From NCBI GenBank assembly GCA_029261925.1, contig JAJDAJ010000017.1:43927-107926 (forward strand): a DNA stretch of 64,000 nucleotides, read 5' to 3'. Positions 41,177 through 49,302 of this stretch are shown piece after piece. The notes beneath the pieces were generated by a model. The model worked only from the letters and a program-made list of their open reading frames with translations, had not been told where the DNA came from and did no database searches. The position numbers were made by a program, and so were the translations under genes. Position 1 is the stretch's first letter. The number at the start of each line of letters is the position of its first letter. The DNA is from Deltaproteobacteria bacterium. Its GTDB lineage: Bacteria; Myxococcota_A; UBA9160; SZUA-336.

Positions 41177-42514
41177 CTACGCGGGCGCGGCGGACCGGGT
41201 CCGCGCCTCGATCTGCGCGCGGACCTCGGCGTGCCGCTCGCGGGTGATGGGGAAATCGCGCAGGAACAGCGCGCCGAGCGCCATGAGCAGCGCGGGCACC
41301 GCCCCGTAGACCGCCATCAGGCGTCCCTGGATCATGGGCGCGATCACGTCCGCCGCGGGCTCGTAGCCGAGCGCGGCGGGCAGCGTGGTCCCGAGAACGA
41401 CGCCGAGCGCCAGCGACAGCTTGATCACCATGCCCCACACCGCGAAGAACAGACCCGAGCGCTGCTCGCCGCTCTCGAGCGTGTCGAGATCGATCACGTC
41501 GGCGGCGATCGAGTTGGCCAGGAACAGGATCGAGGCGAAGCTCGAGCCGCGCAGGGCGACGATCGCGATCAGAAGAACGGTGTCGCCCTCGCGCATGAAT
41601 ACCAGCGGCAGGCTCCAGACCGCGATCCACAGCGCCGCGGCCATCAGCGCCCGGTGCTTGCCCGTGCGCACCGAGATGGCGAGCCAGATCGGCACGGCGC
41701 CGAGGGTGGCGAGGTTCTCCAGCAGGATCATCAGCGGGAAGCGACCCTCGTCGAGCATGACGTCGGCGAGCACCAGGCGGTGGAGGGTGCCCTGGATCGC
41801 CACTCCCGACACGAAGAAGAGCACGCAGCCCCCCATGCGCAGGAAGGCGGGGTTGCGCGCCACGATCCGCAGTCCCGCGAGCGTGCTGCGGCGTTCGTGG
41901 GCGAATCCCTCGGGATCGCGCTCTCCGACCCCCAGCAGGCAAACGGCCAGCAGCACCGGGAGCGCGATCGCGATCGAGATCGCGATCGCGCGCAGCTGGT
42001 CCGCGGGGTTCTCGATCCCCCGGGCGGCGAGCCAGACGAGCGCGGCGAGGAGCATCACCTGTCCCGCCGTCGAGATCGCCTCGCGCCAGCTGGTGATGCG
42101 GGAGCGCTCGTCGTAATCGGTCGAGAGCTCCGCGCCCCACGCCTTGTGCGGCAGATCGATCATCGTGAAGCCCAGGTAGAGCAGTGCGGACCACACCAGC
42201 AGATACGTCCAGGACGCGTCGTCCGGGACGAAGAGCTTCCAGAGGGAGAAGATGAACAGCGGGGCGCCCAGCAGCATCCAGGGCTTGCGCCGGCCGAGGG
42301 GAAGACGCAGGCGGTCGCTGAGTGCGCCGATGAGCGGATCGGTCACGACGTCGAGCACGCGGGACAGGGCGATCGCCCCGCCCACGGCCGCGAGCGGCAC
42401 GCCGAGGTCGTCCGCGTAGAACGCGGGTACGAACAGGGCCATCGGCAGCGCCGCGACGGCGGTCACGAACGACGGCGCCGAGTAGGCGAGCAGGCGCAGG
42501 GGTCCCAGCGTCAC
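41177..42514 (-). CDS. MFS transporter of the GPH (MelB-like) type
   Basis: 445-aa integral membrane protein with about 12 predicted hydrophobic helices. It has the GPH/MFS_2 signature of a DVVTDPLIGALSDR loop (about residues 50-63) followed by GRRKPWMLLGAP, the region that binds the coupling cation in MelB. Likely imports a sugar, glucuronide or other organic solute with Na+ or H+. The start is GTG 42514, overlapping the TGA of the small secreted-protein gene (GTGA). It ends a three-gene operon (DUF1295, small protein, transporter). Related proteins occur beside steroid-type genes, so the cargo may not be a sugar. Confidence 0.88.
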   Translation of the reverse strand: MTLGPLRLLAYSAPSFVTAVAALPMALFVPAFYADDLGVPLAAVGGAIALSRVLDVVTDPLIGALSDRLRLPLGRRKPWMLLGAPLFIFSLWKLFVPDDASWTYLLVWSALLYLGFTMIDLPHKAWGAELSTDYDERSRITSWREAISTAGQVMLLAALVWLAARGIENPADQLRAIAISIAIALPVLLAVCLLGVGERDPEGFAHERRSTLAGLRIVARNPAFLRMGGCVLFFVSGVAIQGTLHRLVLADVMLDEGRFPLMILLENLATLGAVPIWLAISVRTGKHRALMAAALWIAVWSLPLVFMREGDTVLLIAIVALRGSSFASILFLANSIAADVIDLDTLESGEQRSGLFFAVWGMVIKLSLALGVVLGTTLPAALGYEPAADVIAPMIQGRLMAVYGAVPALLMALGALFLRDFPITRERHAEVRAQIEARTRSAAPA

Positions 42515-42834
42515 GACGTCGTGCCGTCGAGCGCCGCGAGCCGCTCGCGCGCCCGCCTTCGGATCTGCATGTCCTCGACCAGGGCTCGCAGGAGCTTCCA
42601 GCGCGCCACGAGGGCGGCGGGCTCCGCGCGGTGACGGGCGATCGCTTCCTCGATGCGCCCGGGCCGGGTCAGCTGACCCTCGAGCACCTCGGCGCGCGCG
42701 GCCCGGGCGCGAGCGCCCGCCGCCGCGTCTGCCCGGCTGGGGGCCGAGCTCGCGGCGCAGAGCAGTGCGGTCATCAGCATCGAGGAGGGGCGCCATCGCA
42801 CGCCTCGGCCCCGCCCGTCGCCGAGGTCGAGCAT
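42511..42834 (-). CDS. Small secreted helical protein of unknown function
   Basis: 107 aa. Basic N-terminus (RGRGVRWRP) and a hydrophobic segment (MLMTALLCAASSA) look like a signal peptide with cleavage near SRADA. The mature part is helical and Arg/Ala-rich (AARAEVLEGQLTRPGRIEEAIARHRAEP, then ALVEDMQIRRRARERLAAL). I recognise no family. It is supported by its 4-base overlaps with both neighbours: ATG 42834 overlaps the DUF1295 stop, and its TGA overlaps the transporter GTG. It may be an accessory subunit of that transporter or membrane enzyme (inference). Confidence 0.65.
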   Translation of the reverse strand: MLDLGDGRGRGVRWRPSSMLMTALLCAASSAPSRADAAAGARARAARAEVLEGQLTRPGRIEEAIARHRAEPAALVARWKLLRALVEDMQIRRRARERLAALDGTTS

Positions 42835-43712
42835 CAGGAGGTTCGGGGCGGGCGCGGGAACAGGGCCGGGGTCTGCTCGCGGTAGGCGCGGTAGCCCGGA
42901 TCATCGCCCCACTTCTTCCTGGCGCGTCTGTCGAGCGGGGGAATGCCGCTGATGCGCGTGAGCAGCACGTAGACGAACAGCGGAGAGACCAGCGTCGCGT
43001 ACTGCCAGCCCGAGAGCACGGGCAGTGCGATCACCGCCACGCCGAACCAGAGCGTGATCTCGCCGAAGTAGTTGGGATGGCGTGACCAGGCCCACAGCCC
43101 GCTGTCGATGAACCGATCCCGGTTGGACTCGTCCGCGCGAAAGCGGCTCTTCTGCCGGTCCGCGACGACCTCGATCGCGAAGCCGGCGAGCCAGACGAGC
43201 GATCCCGTGAGCGCGTACGGTCCCAGTGGAGCCGGGTCGGCCGTCGTGATCGCTGCGAGCGCGCACGCGAGCGTGAGCAGGACCCACAGTCCCTGCAGCG
43301 TCCATGTCATCAGGAAGCGCGGGAAGCTCGGCTTGAGCTCGTCGAAGCGACCGTCCGAGCCGTCGCGCGATATGCGCGCGAACAGGAAGCTCCCGAGGCG
43401 GCCCGCCCACACGACCACCATCGCCCCGATCAGGAGCGCGCGCGGCTCCGGATCCCCGGAGAGCGCGAGCGCGGTGGCGATCAGCGTGATGTAGGTGGTG
43501 CTGCCGGTGAGGTCGAAGAATCGCTCGGTCTGCGCTGCATAGGCGTGTGCGAACACCAGCCAGTTGATGCCGAACGAGAGCAGACCGCAGAGCGCGAACA
43601 GGGGAACAGCTCCCACGGTCACTCCGCCCTGGCTCCCCGCCCACGCGACGGCGGCGCCGATCGCGACGATCACGGGGGTGGCGAGCAGCGCCCGGCGCTC
43701 GCTGGCGTCCAT
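42834..43712 (-). CDS. DUF1295 (steroid 5-alpha-reductase-like) membrane protein
   Basis: 292-aa polytopic membrane protein with about seven hydrophobic segments. The C-terminal RHPNYFGEITLWFG motif and RFRADES...FIDSGLWAWSRHP are hallmarks of the DUF1295/isoprenylcysteine methyltransferase-steroid reductase superfamily, in which they bind NADPH. The expected role is reduction of a C=C bond in a lipid or steroid-like molecule; no substrate has been proved for DUF1295. First gene of a three-gene operon with a small secreted protein and a GPH transporter, joined by 4-base overlaps. Confidence 0.88.
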   Translation of the reverse strand: MDASERRALLATPVIVAIGAAVAWAGSQGGVTVGAVPLFALCGLLSFGINWLVFAHAYAAQTERFFDLTGSTTYITLIATALALSGDPEPRALLIGAMVVVWAGRLGSFLFARISRDGSDGRFDELKPSFPRFLMTWTLQGLWVLLTLACALAAITTADPAPLGPYALTGSLVWLAGFAIEVVADRQKSRFRADESNRDRFIDSGLWAWSRHPNYFGEITLWFGVAVIALPVLSGWQYATLVSPLFVYVLLTRISGIPPLDRRARKKWGDDPGYRAYREQTPALFPRPPRTS

Positions 43713-43859
43713 CGGATTACCTCGAAGCGGTGTCGCGATGGGGAACGCGACGCTCAGACCCTAGCGTAGCCGAGCCCCGCGACGCGTTGAGAGGGTCACG
43801 CCGGCGACGAACGCTCGCTGCTACTCGCGCCTGGCCGGCCTATCGACGCGGGCCCGGAT

Positions 43860-44342
43860 CTAGTACGGCGTGCCGTCCCTGTGCGAGAAGCGCCGAGCGC
43901 CGTCGGGGGTCAGCTCGCCGTGCAGGTCGTCGTCGGGGTAGGTCACCTCGTCGCCGGGCGTGCGGTCGCCGATCTCGATCAGCACCACGTCGTCGTCGCT
44001 GCGATTGACCAGGTGGTGGCCGCCGGGGGCGCCCGCGCGAAAGCCCGCGCAGTCGCCGGGGCCGAGCCGCTGCTCGCCCGCGTCGGTGATCAGCGTGGGC
44101 TCGCCCTCGAGCACGTACACCAGCTCGTCCTGTTGCGAGTGACTGTGGCGCAGCGCGCTCGACGCGCCGGGCGCCAGGCGCGTCAGGTTGACGCCGAAGC
44201 GCTGCAGCCCGAACACGTCGCCCAGCGCGCGCTTCTCGCGGCCCTCGGTCACGTGGACGAATCGCTGCGGGTAGATGCTCTGTCGCGCGCGGGGCGGCAC
44301 GTCCGCGGCGCGGACCGCGGCGGGGGAGCGGGGCTCGGTCAT
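43860..44342 (-). CDS. Cupin-domain protein
   Basis: 160-aa single cupin. Motif 1 is seen in LRHSHSQQDELVYVLEGEP (His, His and Glu metal ligands) and motif 2 in GPGDCAGFRAGAPGGHHLVN (final His). The PDDDLHGELTPDGARRFSHRDGTPY tail is typical of cupins annotated as putative mannose-6-phosphate isomerase or transcriptional-regulator-like. Probably metal-binding; the reaction is unknown. No Shine-Dalgarno, but TATGCT ends 6 bases before ATG 44342, suggesting leaderless expression. An extension to 44375 would contain that hexamer and is rejected. Confidence 0.87.
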   Translation of the reverse strand: MTEPRSPAAVRAADVPPRARQSIYPQRFVHVTEGREKRALGDVFGLQRFGVNLTRLAPGASSALRHSHSQQDELVYVLEGEPTLITDAGEQRLGPGDCAGFRAGAPGGHHLVNRSDDDVVLIEIGDRTPGDEVTYPDDDLHGELTPDGARRFSHRDGTPY

Positions 44343-44348
44343 GGCGCG

Positions 44349-44354
44349 AGCATA
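44349..44354 (-). promoter_or_regulatory. TATGCT hexamer, probable -10 of a leaderless mRNA
   Basis: TATGCT on the minus strand ends 6 bases before ATG 44342 of the cupin gene; no Shine-Dalgarno intervenes. Confidence 0.45.
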
Positions 44355-44442
44355 GCTCCGGGCTCGCTCACTCACGCGGGCCGTTTCGGGCTAGCCTGCC
44401 CGCACCACGCGGCGGGCGCGGGCCCGCGAGAGGACGGCAGAT

Positions 44443-45273
44443 GTGATCCAGGACTTCCGGGACCGGGTGGCGGTGGTGACGGGGGCGGCGAGCGGCATCG
44501 GTGCGGCGCTGGCGCGGGGCCTCGCGCGCGAGGGCATGCGCGTGGTGGCGGCCGACATCGACGCCGTTGGCGCGCGCGCGACCGCCGCCGCGCTCGGCGC
44601 GCCCGCGTTCGGGGTGCAGGTGGACGTGGCCGACGCGGACTCGGTCGCCGCGCTGGCCGACACCTGCTTCGAGTCCTTCGGGCAGGTCGACCTGCTGATC
44701 AACAACGCCGGCGTGTTCCAGGGCGGGCTCTGCTGGGAGCGCAGCGCCGGGGACTGGGACTGGGTGCTGGGCGTGAACGTCCACGGCATCATCCACGCCA
44801 TCCGCAGCTTCGTGCCGCGGATGATCGCGCAGGGCACCGACGGGCACGTGGTGAACACGGCGTCGGTGGCGGCGTTCGTGGGCGGCCCCGGCTCCGGGCC
44901 CTACGTGGTCTCGAAGTGTGCGGCGCTCTCGGTCACCGAGTGCCTGGCGCACGACCTCGCGGCCACCGGCGCGCGGATCGGCGCCTCGGTGCTCACGCCC
45001 AGCGCCTTCGATACCGGGATCGCTCACACCGCGAGCGTGCGTGCGCCGCGCTACGGCCGCGACGGGACTCCCGACGGCAAGGGTACGGTGGACGCGCTCG
45101 CGAAGCTCACGGGCGCCGGCATGTCCCCCGACCGGGCCGTCGCGCCGGTGCTCGAGGGGATCCGTTCCGGCCAGTTCCTGATCCCGACCCGGCCGAGCTA
45201 CGCGGCGCAGATCCGCAGCCGCTACGAGGCGCTGATGCGGTGCGAGCTTCCGCCGCTGGTCGAGGTGGACTGA
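44443..45273 (+). CDS. SDR-family NAD(P)-dependent oxidoreductase
   Basis: 276-aa SDR. TGAASGIG (about residues 12-19), NNAG, Ser in NTASVAAF and Tyr/Lys in YVVSK. The VVAADID stretch after strand 2 favours NAD(H). A longer C-terminal region (IPTRPSYAAQIRSRYEALM) is typical of SDRs that form lids over lipid substrates. The start is GTG 44443, with AGGA 8 bases upstream; an overlapping ATG at 44441 is out of frame and meets an immediate stop. TAGCCT at 44392-44397 is a possible -10. It leads a run with an SRPBCC gene and another SDR. Confidence 0.9.
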   Translation: MIQDFRDRVAVVTGAASGIGAALARGLAREGMRVVAADIDAVGARATAAALGAPAFGVQVDVADADSVAALADTCFESFGQVDLLINNAGVFQGGLCWERSAGDWDWVLGVNVHGIIHAIRSFVPRMIAQGTDGHVVNTASVAAFVGGPGSGPYVVSKCAALSVTECLAHDLAATGARIGASVLTPSAFDTGIAHTASVRAPRYGRDGTPDGKGTVDALAKLTGAGMSPDRAVAPVLEGIRSGQFLIPTRPSYAAQIRSRYEALMRCELPPLVEVD

Positions 45274-45297
45274 TCCCGCGCGTCGCCCGCGCCGGGT

Positions 45298-45303
45298 TAG
45301 ACT
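45298..45303 (+). promoter_or_regulatory. TAGACT -10-like hexamer
   Basis: TAGACT lies 25 bases upstream of ATG 45329, with GGAGG between. It could give the SRPBCC gene a promoter separate from the preceding SDR. Confidence 0.4.
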
Positions 45304-45328
45304 GGCGCTGCAGGCGGAGGAACGACCG

Positions 45329-45841
45329 ATGAGAGAGCACCGCTACTCGTTCGACATGCCCCACTCACCGGCGCGCATCTGGGCGCTGATGCGCGAGTGC
45401 GCGCTCTGCTTCTCGGTCTCGCCGCGACACGATCGCTGGGACGAGTACGACCCGATGGTGCTCGACATGAAGGTCCTCGAGCCCGGCGACGAGAATGGCG
45501 AGGGCCTGGTGCGGCTGCTGATCTTCAAGAAGCTCGGGCAGAACGGGACCGCGCGCGAGGTGGTGACCGACGTGGTGCCCGAGCAGAGCTACACCTTCCA
45601 CATGGGCCGGGAGATCGGCACCGTGCGCCTCGAGCGCCTGGGCCCGGACCGCACGCGCCTGCACTTCTACGAGCAGTTCCACATGCGCAAGGCGCCGTGG
45701 AAGTGGTTCGAGGGACCGATCTACCGCTACATCAACCGCCAGAACGAGAAGTCGCTGCGCGGCTTCTCGCGCTGGCTCGGCGATCATCCGGAGTTCCGGG
45801 CCGACCTCGTGGAGCAGGCCGACCAGCAGGCGTCGGCCTGA
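45329..45841 (+). CDS. SRPBCC-superfamily (START/Bet v1-like) protein
   Basis: 170-aa helix-grip protein. The N-terminal YSFDMPHSPARIWALMRE strand and helix, the central beta strands (SYTFHMGREIGTVRLERLGPDRTRLHFYEQF) and a long C-terminal helix (EKSLRGFSRWLG) match SRPBCC polyketide-cyclase/lipid-binding proteins. It has a hydrophobic cavity by family expectation and may bind or isomerise a hydrophobic intermediate. GGAGG at 45316-45320 lies 8 bases before ATG 45329. It is flanked by two SDR genes on the same strand. Confidence 0.83.
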   Translation: MREHRYSFDMPHSPARIWALMRECALCFSVSPRHDRWDEYDPMVLDMKVLEPGDENGEGLVRLLIFKKLGQNGTAREVVTDVVPEQSYTFHMGREIGTVRLERLGPDRTRLHFYEQFHMRKAPWKWFEGPIYRYINRQNEKSLRGFSRWLGDHPEFRADLVEQADQQASA

Positions 45842-45883
45842 GCTCTGCCGGCCCGGCGCCGGGTGCCGCCCGGAGGTGCGCCG

Positions 45884-46759
45884 ATGGGGATACTCGAGGG
45901 TCGAGCCGTCGTCGTCACCGGCGCGGGTCGCGGCCTGGGTCGTGCCTACGCCAGGGCCGCCGCGCGCGAGGGCGCGCGGGTGGTCGTCAACGACGTCGAT
46001 GCGGACGCCGCGGGCGAGGCGGGCGAACAGATCCGCAAGGCATGCGGGAGCGCGGACGCGTGCGCCGTGCACGTGGGCTCGGTGGCGGACTGGGCGTCGG
46101 CGCAGCAGATGATCGAGCTGTGCACGAGCGGGTTCGGAAGGATCGACGGCCTGGTCAGCAATGCGGGCACGCACTACCTGACCGAGCCGCAGCACGACGA
46201 CGCCGCGCAGATCCGCGAGACCATCGAGTCGAACGTGATGGGCACGATGTTCTGCGGCATCCACGCCATGCGGGCCATGATCGGCCAGGGCCAGGGCGGC
46301 GTGATCGTGAACTCCACATCGGCGGCGCTCTGCGGCATGTCGATGGTCGCCAGCTACGGCGCGGCGAAGGGCGCGATCGCCTCGCTCACCTACAGCTGGG
46401 CGATCGACCTGATGAAGCACGGCATCCGCGTGAACGCGATCTCCGCGACCGCGCTCACGCGCATGGTCGGCCACACCCTCGAGCACCGCGACAGCCCGGT
46501 GAGCTGGCCGCCCGAGACCATGGCGCCGCTGGTGCTGTACCTGCTGTCCGATCGCTCGGGCGGCCTGACCGGGCAGCTGATCCGACTGTGGGGCGGACGC
46601 CTGCAGCTGATCGGGCACCCGTCGGTCTCGCCCACGCTCGCCGAGCGCGAGTCCTGGAGCGTCGAGCAGCTCGAGCGCGCGTTCGATCACGACCTGCGCG
46701 GACAGCTCCAGCCCTTCGGGCGCGACATGGCGGCATACCCGACGGGGGACGTCGACTAG
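45884..46759 (+). CDS. SDR-family oxidoreductase
   Basis: 291-aa SDR. TGAGRGLGRAYA resembles the hydroxyacyl-CoA dehydrogenase domain of peroxisomal multifunctional enzyme 2. SNAG replaces NNAG, Ser is in NSTSAAL, and Tyr/Lys are in YGAAK. The VVNDVD stretch suggests NAD(H). A C-terminal extension of about 45 residues (SPTLAERESWSVEQLERAF...) is typical of 3-hydroxyacyl-type SDRs. ATG 45884 has GGAGG 7 bases upstream, so the in-frame GTG at 45863 is not used. It ends the 44443-46759 run and converges on another SDR. Confidence 0.9.
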   Translation: MGILEGRAVVVTGAGRGLGRAYARAAAREGARVVVNDVDADAAGEAGEQIRKACGSADACAVHVGSVADWASAQQMIELCTSGFGRIDGLVSNAGTHYLTEPQHDDAAQIRETIESNVMGTMFCGIHAMRAMIGQGQGGVIVNSTSAALCGMSMVASYGAAKGAIASLTYSWAIDLMKHGIRVNAISATALTRMVGHTLEHRDSPVSWPPETMAPLVLYLLSDRSGGLTGQLIRLWGGRLQLIGHPSVSPTLAERESWSVEQLERAFDHDLRGQLQPFGRDMAAYPTGDVD

Positions 46760-46775
46760 CCGGCCCGCGGCCCGC

Positions 46776-47687
46776 TCAGGTGACGTCGCCGCGCAGCCAG
46801 CCGCGGCGGCCGCGCTCGGGGTGCAGCACGTCGTCGCTCCAGAGGATCTGTCCGGTGGTCGTGTCGGGCGTGGCCAGCGCCACGCGCAGCGTGGCCTCGG
46901 CGAAGTCCTCAGGGCTGGCCCAGTCGGTCTCGCCCGCCGCGGCCAGCAGGTTCCCCGGGGTGATGACGGGCTCCGAGGGCGACAGCGCGTTGACCGCGAT
47001 CCCGTGCGGCGCCATCTCGCACGCCACGGCCTGGGTCAGGTGATGCAGCGCGGCCTTGTTGCCCCCGTAGGCGAACGGCATCTGGCGCCCGGCGTGCGCG
47101 TAGGGGCCCTCGCCCGGGATGAACGCAGCCAGCGAGCTGATGTTGACGATCGCGCCGCGCCCGGCCGCGATCATGTCGGGCAGCACGAGCTGCATCAGGC
47201 GGTAGCTCGCGAACAGGCCGATCTCGAAGTGCAGCCGGAAGCCCTTGAGCGGGAAGTCCACGAACGAGCCGCTGCCCATGTTCGCGGGGCGCTTGCCGCC
47301 CCCGGCCGCCGGGGCCGCGGCTGGCTTCTCCGGGCTCCGCGCCGCGCGTGGGTCCGCGGGCGGGCGGCCCGGCACGGTGAGCGCGGCGTTGTTGATCAGC
47401 AGGTCGATCGGGCCCAGTGCGTCGCGCGCCTCGGCGACCAGGCGCTCCACGTCGTCGGGCCGCGCCAGGTCCGCGGCGATGGCCACCGCACGGCCCCCGT
47501 CGGCCTCGATCTCGGCGACCGTCTCGTGGACCGTTCCGGGCAGGCGCGGGTCCCAGACTGCCTCGGTGCGCGCCGCGACCGCCACCGCCGCGCCCTCGCG
47601 CGCGAAGGCCCGCGCGATCGCCCGGCCGATGCCGCGGCTCGCCCCGGTGACGATGGCCACGCGGCCCTGAAGTCGATCCTCGCTCAT
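46776..47687 (-). CDS. SDR-family oxidoreductase with a Pro/Ala-rich insertion
   Basis: 303-aa SDR. TGASRGIGRAIA, NNAA, Ser in NISSLAAF and Tyr/Lys in YGGNK. About 35 extra residues rich in Pro, Ala, Arg and Gly (TVPGRPPADPRAARSPEKPA, then AAGGGKRPANMG) are inserted just after NNAA, where other SDRs go directly into a helix. A second small insertion (GPYAHAGRQMPF) precedes the active-site Tyr. AGGAGG stands 4 bases before ATG 47687. It is divergent from the amidohydrolase at 47792, and overlapping -10-like hexamers lie in the gap. Confidence 0.88.
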   Translation of the reverse strand: MSEDRLQGRVAIVTGASRGIGRAIARAFAREGAAVAVAARTEAVWDPRLPGTVHETVAEIEADGGRAVAIAADLARPDDVERLVAEARDALGPIDLLINNAALTVPGRPPADPRAARSPEKPAAAPAAGGGKRPANMGSGSFVDFPLKGFRLHFEIGLFASYRLMQLVLPDMIAAGRGAIVNISSLAAFIPGEGPYAHAGRQMPFAYGGNKAALHHLTQAVACEMAPHGIAVNALSPSEPVITPGNLLAAAGETDWASPEDFAEATLRVALATPDTTTGQILWSDDVLHPERGRRGWLRGDVT

Positions 47688-47758
47688 CTGGCCTCCTGGT
47701 CCCTCGCCGGGCACGCGCGCTGCCCGCGCGGGATCGATCCGCCCCCGGGCGCCGGGTG

Positions 47759-47765
47759 TAGTATA
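47759..47765. promoter_or_regulatory. Overlapping divergent -10-like hexamers
   Basis: TAGTAT on the plus strand (47759-47764) lies 27 bases before ATG 47792. TATACT on the minus strand (47760-47765) lies 72 bases before ATG 47687. Five bases are shared, so RNA polymerase could use only one direction at a time. No -35 elements are evident. Confidence 0.4.
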
Positions 47766-47791
47766 GGCGCGAGCCGTCGAGGAGGACGATC

Positions 47792-48925
47792 ATGCCCGAG
47801 TACCGGATCATCGATGCGGACTGTCACGTCGTCGAGCCCCCGCACATCTGGGAGCGCTGGCTCCCGAAGCAGTACCTCGATCGCGCGCCGAAGCTGATCA
47901 AGGACGAGGCGGGCGGCGACGCCTGGTCGTTCGGCCCCGACGTGCCGATCATGAAGATCGGCCTGGTCGCCACGCCAGGCATGCGCTTCGAGGACATGAA
48001 GTGGGCCGGCTACACCTACGACACCGTGCGCAAGGGCTGCTGGGACGGCGCTGCGCGGCTCGAGGACATGGACTTCGACGGCGTCGACGCGGAGTTCATC
48101 TATCCCAGCCAGCGCACCATGATGCACTTCATGCGCGAGGAGAAGGACCGGGACTTCCACCGCGCTGGCATCCGGGCCTACAACGACTTCATGGCCCAGG
48201 AGTTCTGCGCTGCCAACCCGCAGCGCCTGTTCTTCCTGGCGCAGATGCCGAACCTGGGCACCGACGAGTGCATCACCGAGCTGCGGCGCTGCCGCGAGAT
48301 GGGCGCGCGGGGCTGCATCATCACGTCGTGGCCCGCGGGGAACGACGACCTCGGCCCCGAGGACGAGCCGTTCTTCGCAGCTGCGCAGGAGCTGGGGATG
48401 CCGGTCAGCATCCACATCAACATCCAGCGCAAGCGCTCCCAGCGCGGTGTGCTCGAGGGCCCGGCGGCGATCGGCAGCATGGCGCTCTCGGGCATGCTCG
48501 CCTTCCCGCCGATCATGTGCGAGCTGATCATGACCGGACTGTTCGATCGCCTGCCGGAGCTGAAGATCATCGGCGTCGAGACCGAGGTCGGGTGGATTCC
48601 AGAGGCGCTCGAGCAGGTCGACAACTTCTACTGGCGCAACCGCACCCACACGGGCGTCGAGATCAAGCACCTGCCGAGCCACTACTTCCACCAGAACTTC
48701 CTGTGCACGTTCATCACCGACCGCACGGGGGTCAAGAACCGCTACGAGATCGGCGTCGAGAACATGGCCTGGTCGTCGGACTACCCGCACCACGGCTGTG
48801 ACTGGCCCTACAGCCGCAAGGTGATCAACGACATGATGGACGGGGTGGCGGCCGACGAGCGGCACGCGATCCTGGCCGGGAACATGATCCGGCTGTACGG
48901 GCTGGACGGCTCGTACGTCGGCTGA
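47792..48925 (+). CDS. Amidohydrolase-family (PF04909) metal-dependent hydrolase
   Basis: 377-aa TIM-barrel amidohydrolase. The N-terminal IDADCHVVEP metal motif, central His in VSIHINIQ, and C-terminal SSDYPHHGCDWPYS with the catalytic Asp are present. The EVGWIPEALEQVDNFYWRNR wording is typical of the subgroup next to SDR and cupin genes in xenobiotic loci. AGGAGGA ends about 6 bases before ATG 47792. It is followed by DUF1330 and cupin genes at short spacing. Related to but clearly distinct from the near-identical pair at 29703/62189. Confidence 0.91.
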   Translation: MPEYRIIDADCHVVEPPHIWERWLPKQYLDRAPKLIKDEAGGDAWSFGPDVPIMKIGLVATPGMRFEDMKWAGYTYDTVRKGCWDGAARLEDMDFDGVDAEFIYPSQRTMMHFMREEKDRDFHRAGIRAYNDFMAQEFCAANPQRLFFLAQMPNLGTDECITELRRCREMGARGCIITSWPAGNDDLGPEDEPFFAAAQELGMPVSIHINIQRKRSQRGVLEGPAAIGSMALSGMLAFPPIMCELIMTGLFDRLPELKIIGVETEVGWIPEALEQVDNFYWRNRTHTGVEIKHLPSHYFHQNFLCTFITDRTGVKNRYEIGVENMAWSSDYPHHGCDWPYSRKVINDMMDGVAADERHAILAGNMIRLYGLDGSYVG

Positions 48926-48979
48926 CCGGCCCGCGACTCACATTCACGGCGGCCGCAGCGCCGCGAACCGGAGATGCAG

Positions 48980-49270
48980 ATGCCCGTGTACTTCCTCGCC
49001 CAGGTAGACATCCACGATCGGGCCGGGTACGACCGCTACCAGAAGATGGCCGGCGGCTCGATGGCCGGAGTCGAGGCGAAGGTGCTCGCCATCGACGATC
49101 AGCCCGGGCCGCTCGAGGGCGACTGGGCCGGACCGCGCACCGTGCTGATCGAGTTCCCCGACGAGGCCATGTTCCGCAAGTGGTACGACTCGTCGGCCTA
49201 CAAGGAGGCCATCAAGGTGCGGCAGGCCGCCACGCACACCAACGCCGTGATGCTGCACGGGATGGGCTAG
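48980..49270 (+). CDS. DUF1330-family small protein
   Basis: 96-aa ferredoxin-like-fold (dimeric alpha/beta barrel) protein of the DUF1330 family. YFLAQVDIHDRAGYDRYQ is the standard opening, and VLIEFPDEAMFRKWYDSSAYKEAIKVRQ the standard closing half. Function is unknown; the fold is shared with small heme- and ring-cleavage-associated monooxygenases. ATG 48980 is preferred to ATG 48974, because GGAG (48970-48973) is six bases from the former and directly abuts the latter, and family members begin MPxY. It lies between an amidohydrolase and a cupin gene on the same strand. Confidence 0.87.
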   Translation: MPVYFLAQVDIHDRAGYDRYQKMAGGSMAGVEAKVLAIDDQPGPLEGDWAGPRTVLIEFPDEAMFRKWYDSSAYKEAIKVRQAATHTNAVMLHGMG

Positions 49271-49273
49271 ACT
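49268..49273 (+). promoter_or_regulatory. TAGACT -10-like hexamer overlapping a stop codon
   Basis: TAGACT starts with the TAG stop of the DUF1330 gene (49268-49270) and lies 29 bases before ATG 49303 of the cupin gene, which also has a GGGAG Shine-Dalgarno. Confidence 0.38.
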
Positions 49274-49302
49274 TCGCGGCCTCGCACCCACGGGAGAGCG
49301 TC

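Noticed and set aside
46748..46787. GACGTC...GACGTC pair between convergent SDR genes as a terminator
   Set aside because: GACGTC is itself a palindrome, the loop is long and the inner pairing is weak, so no hairpin is claimed.
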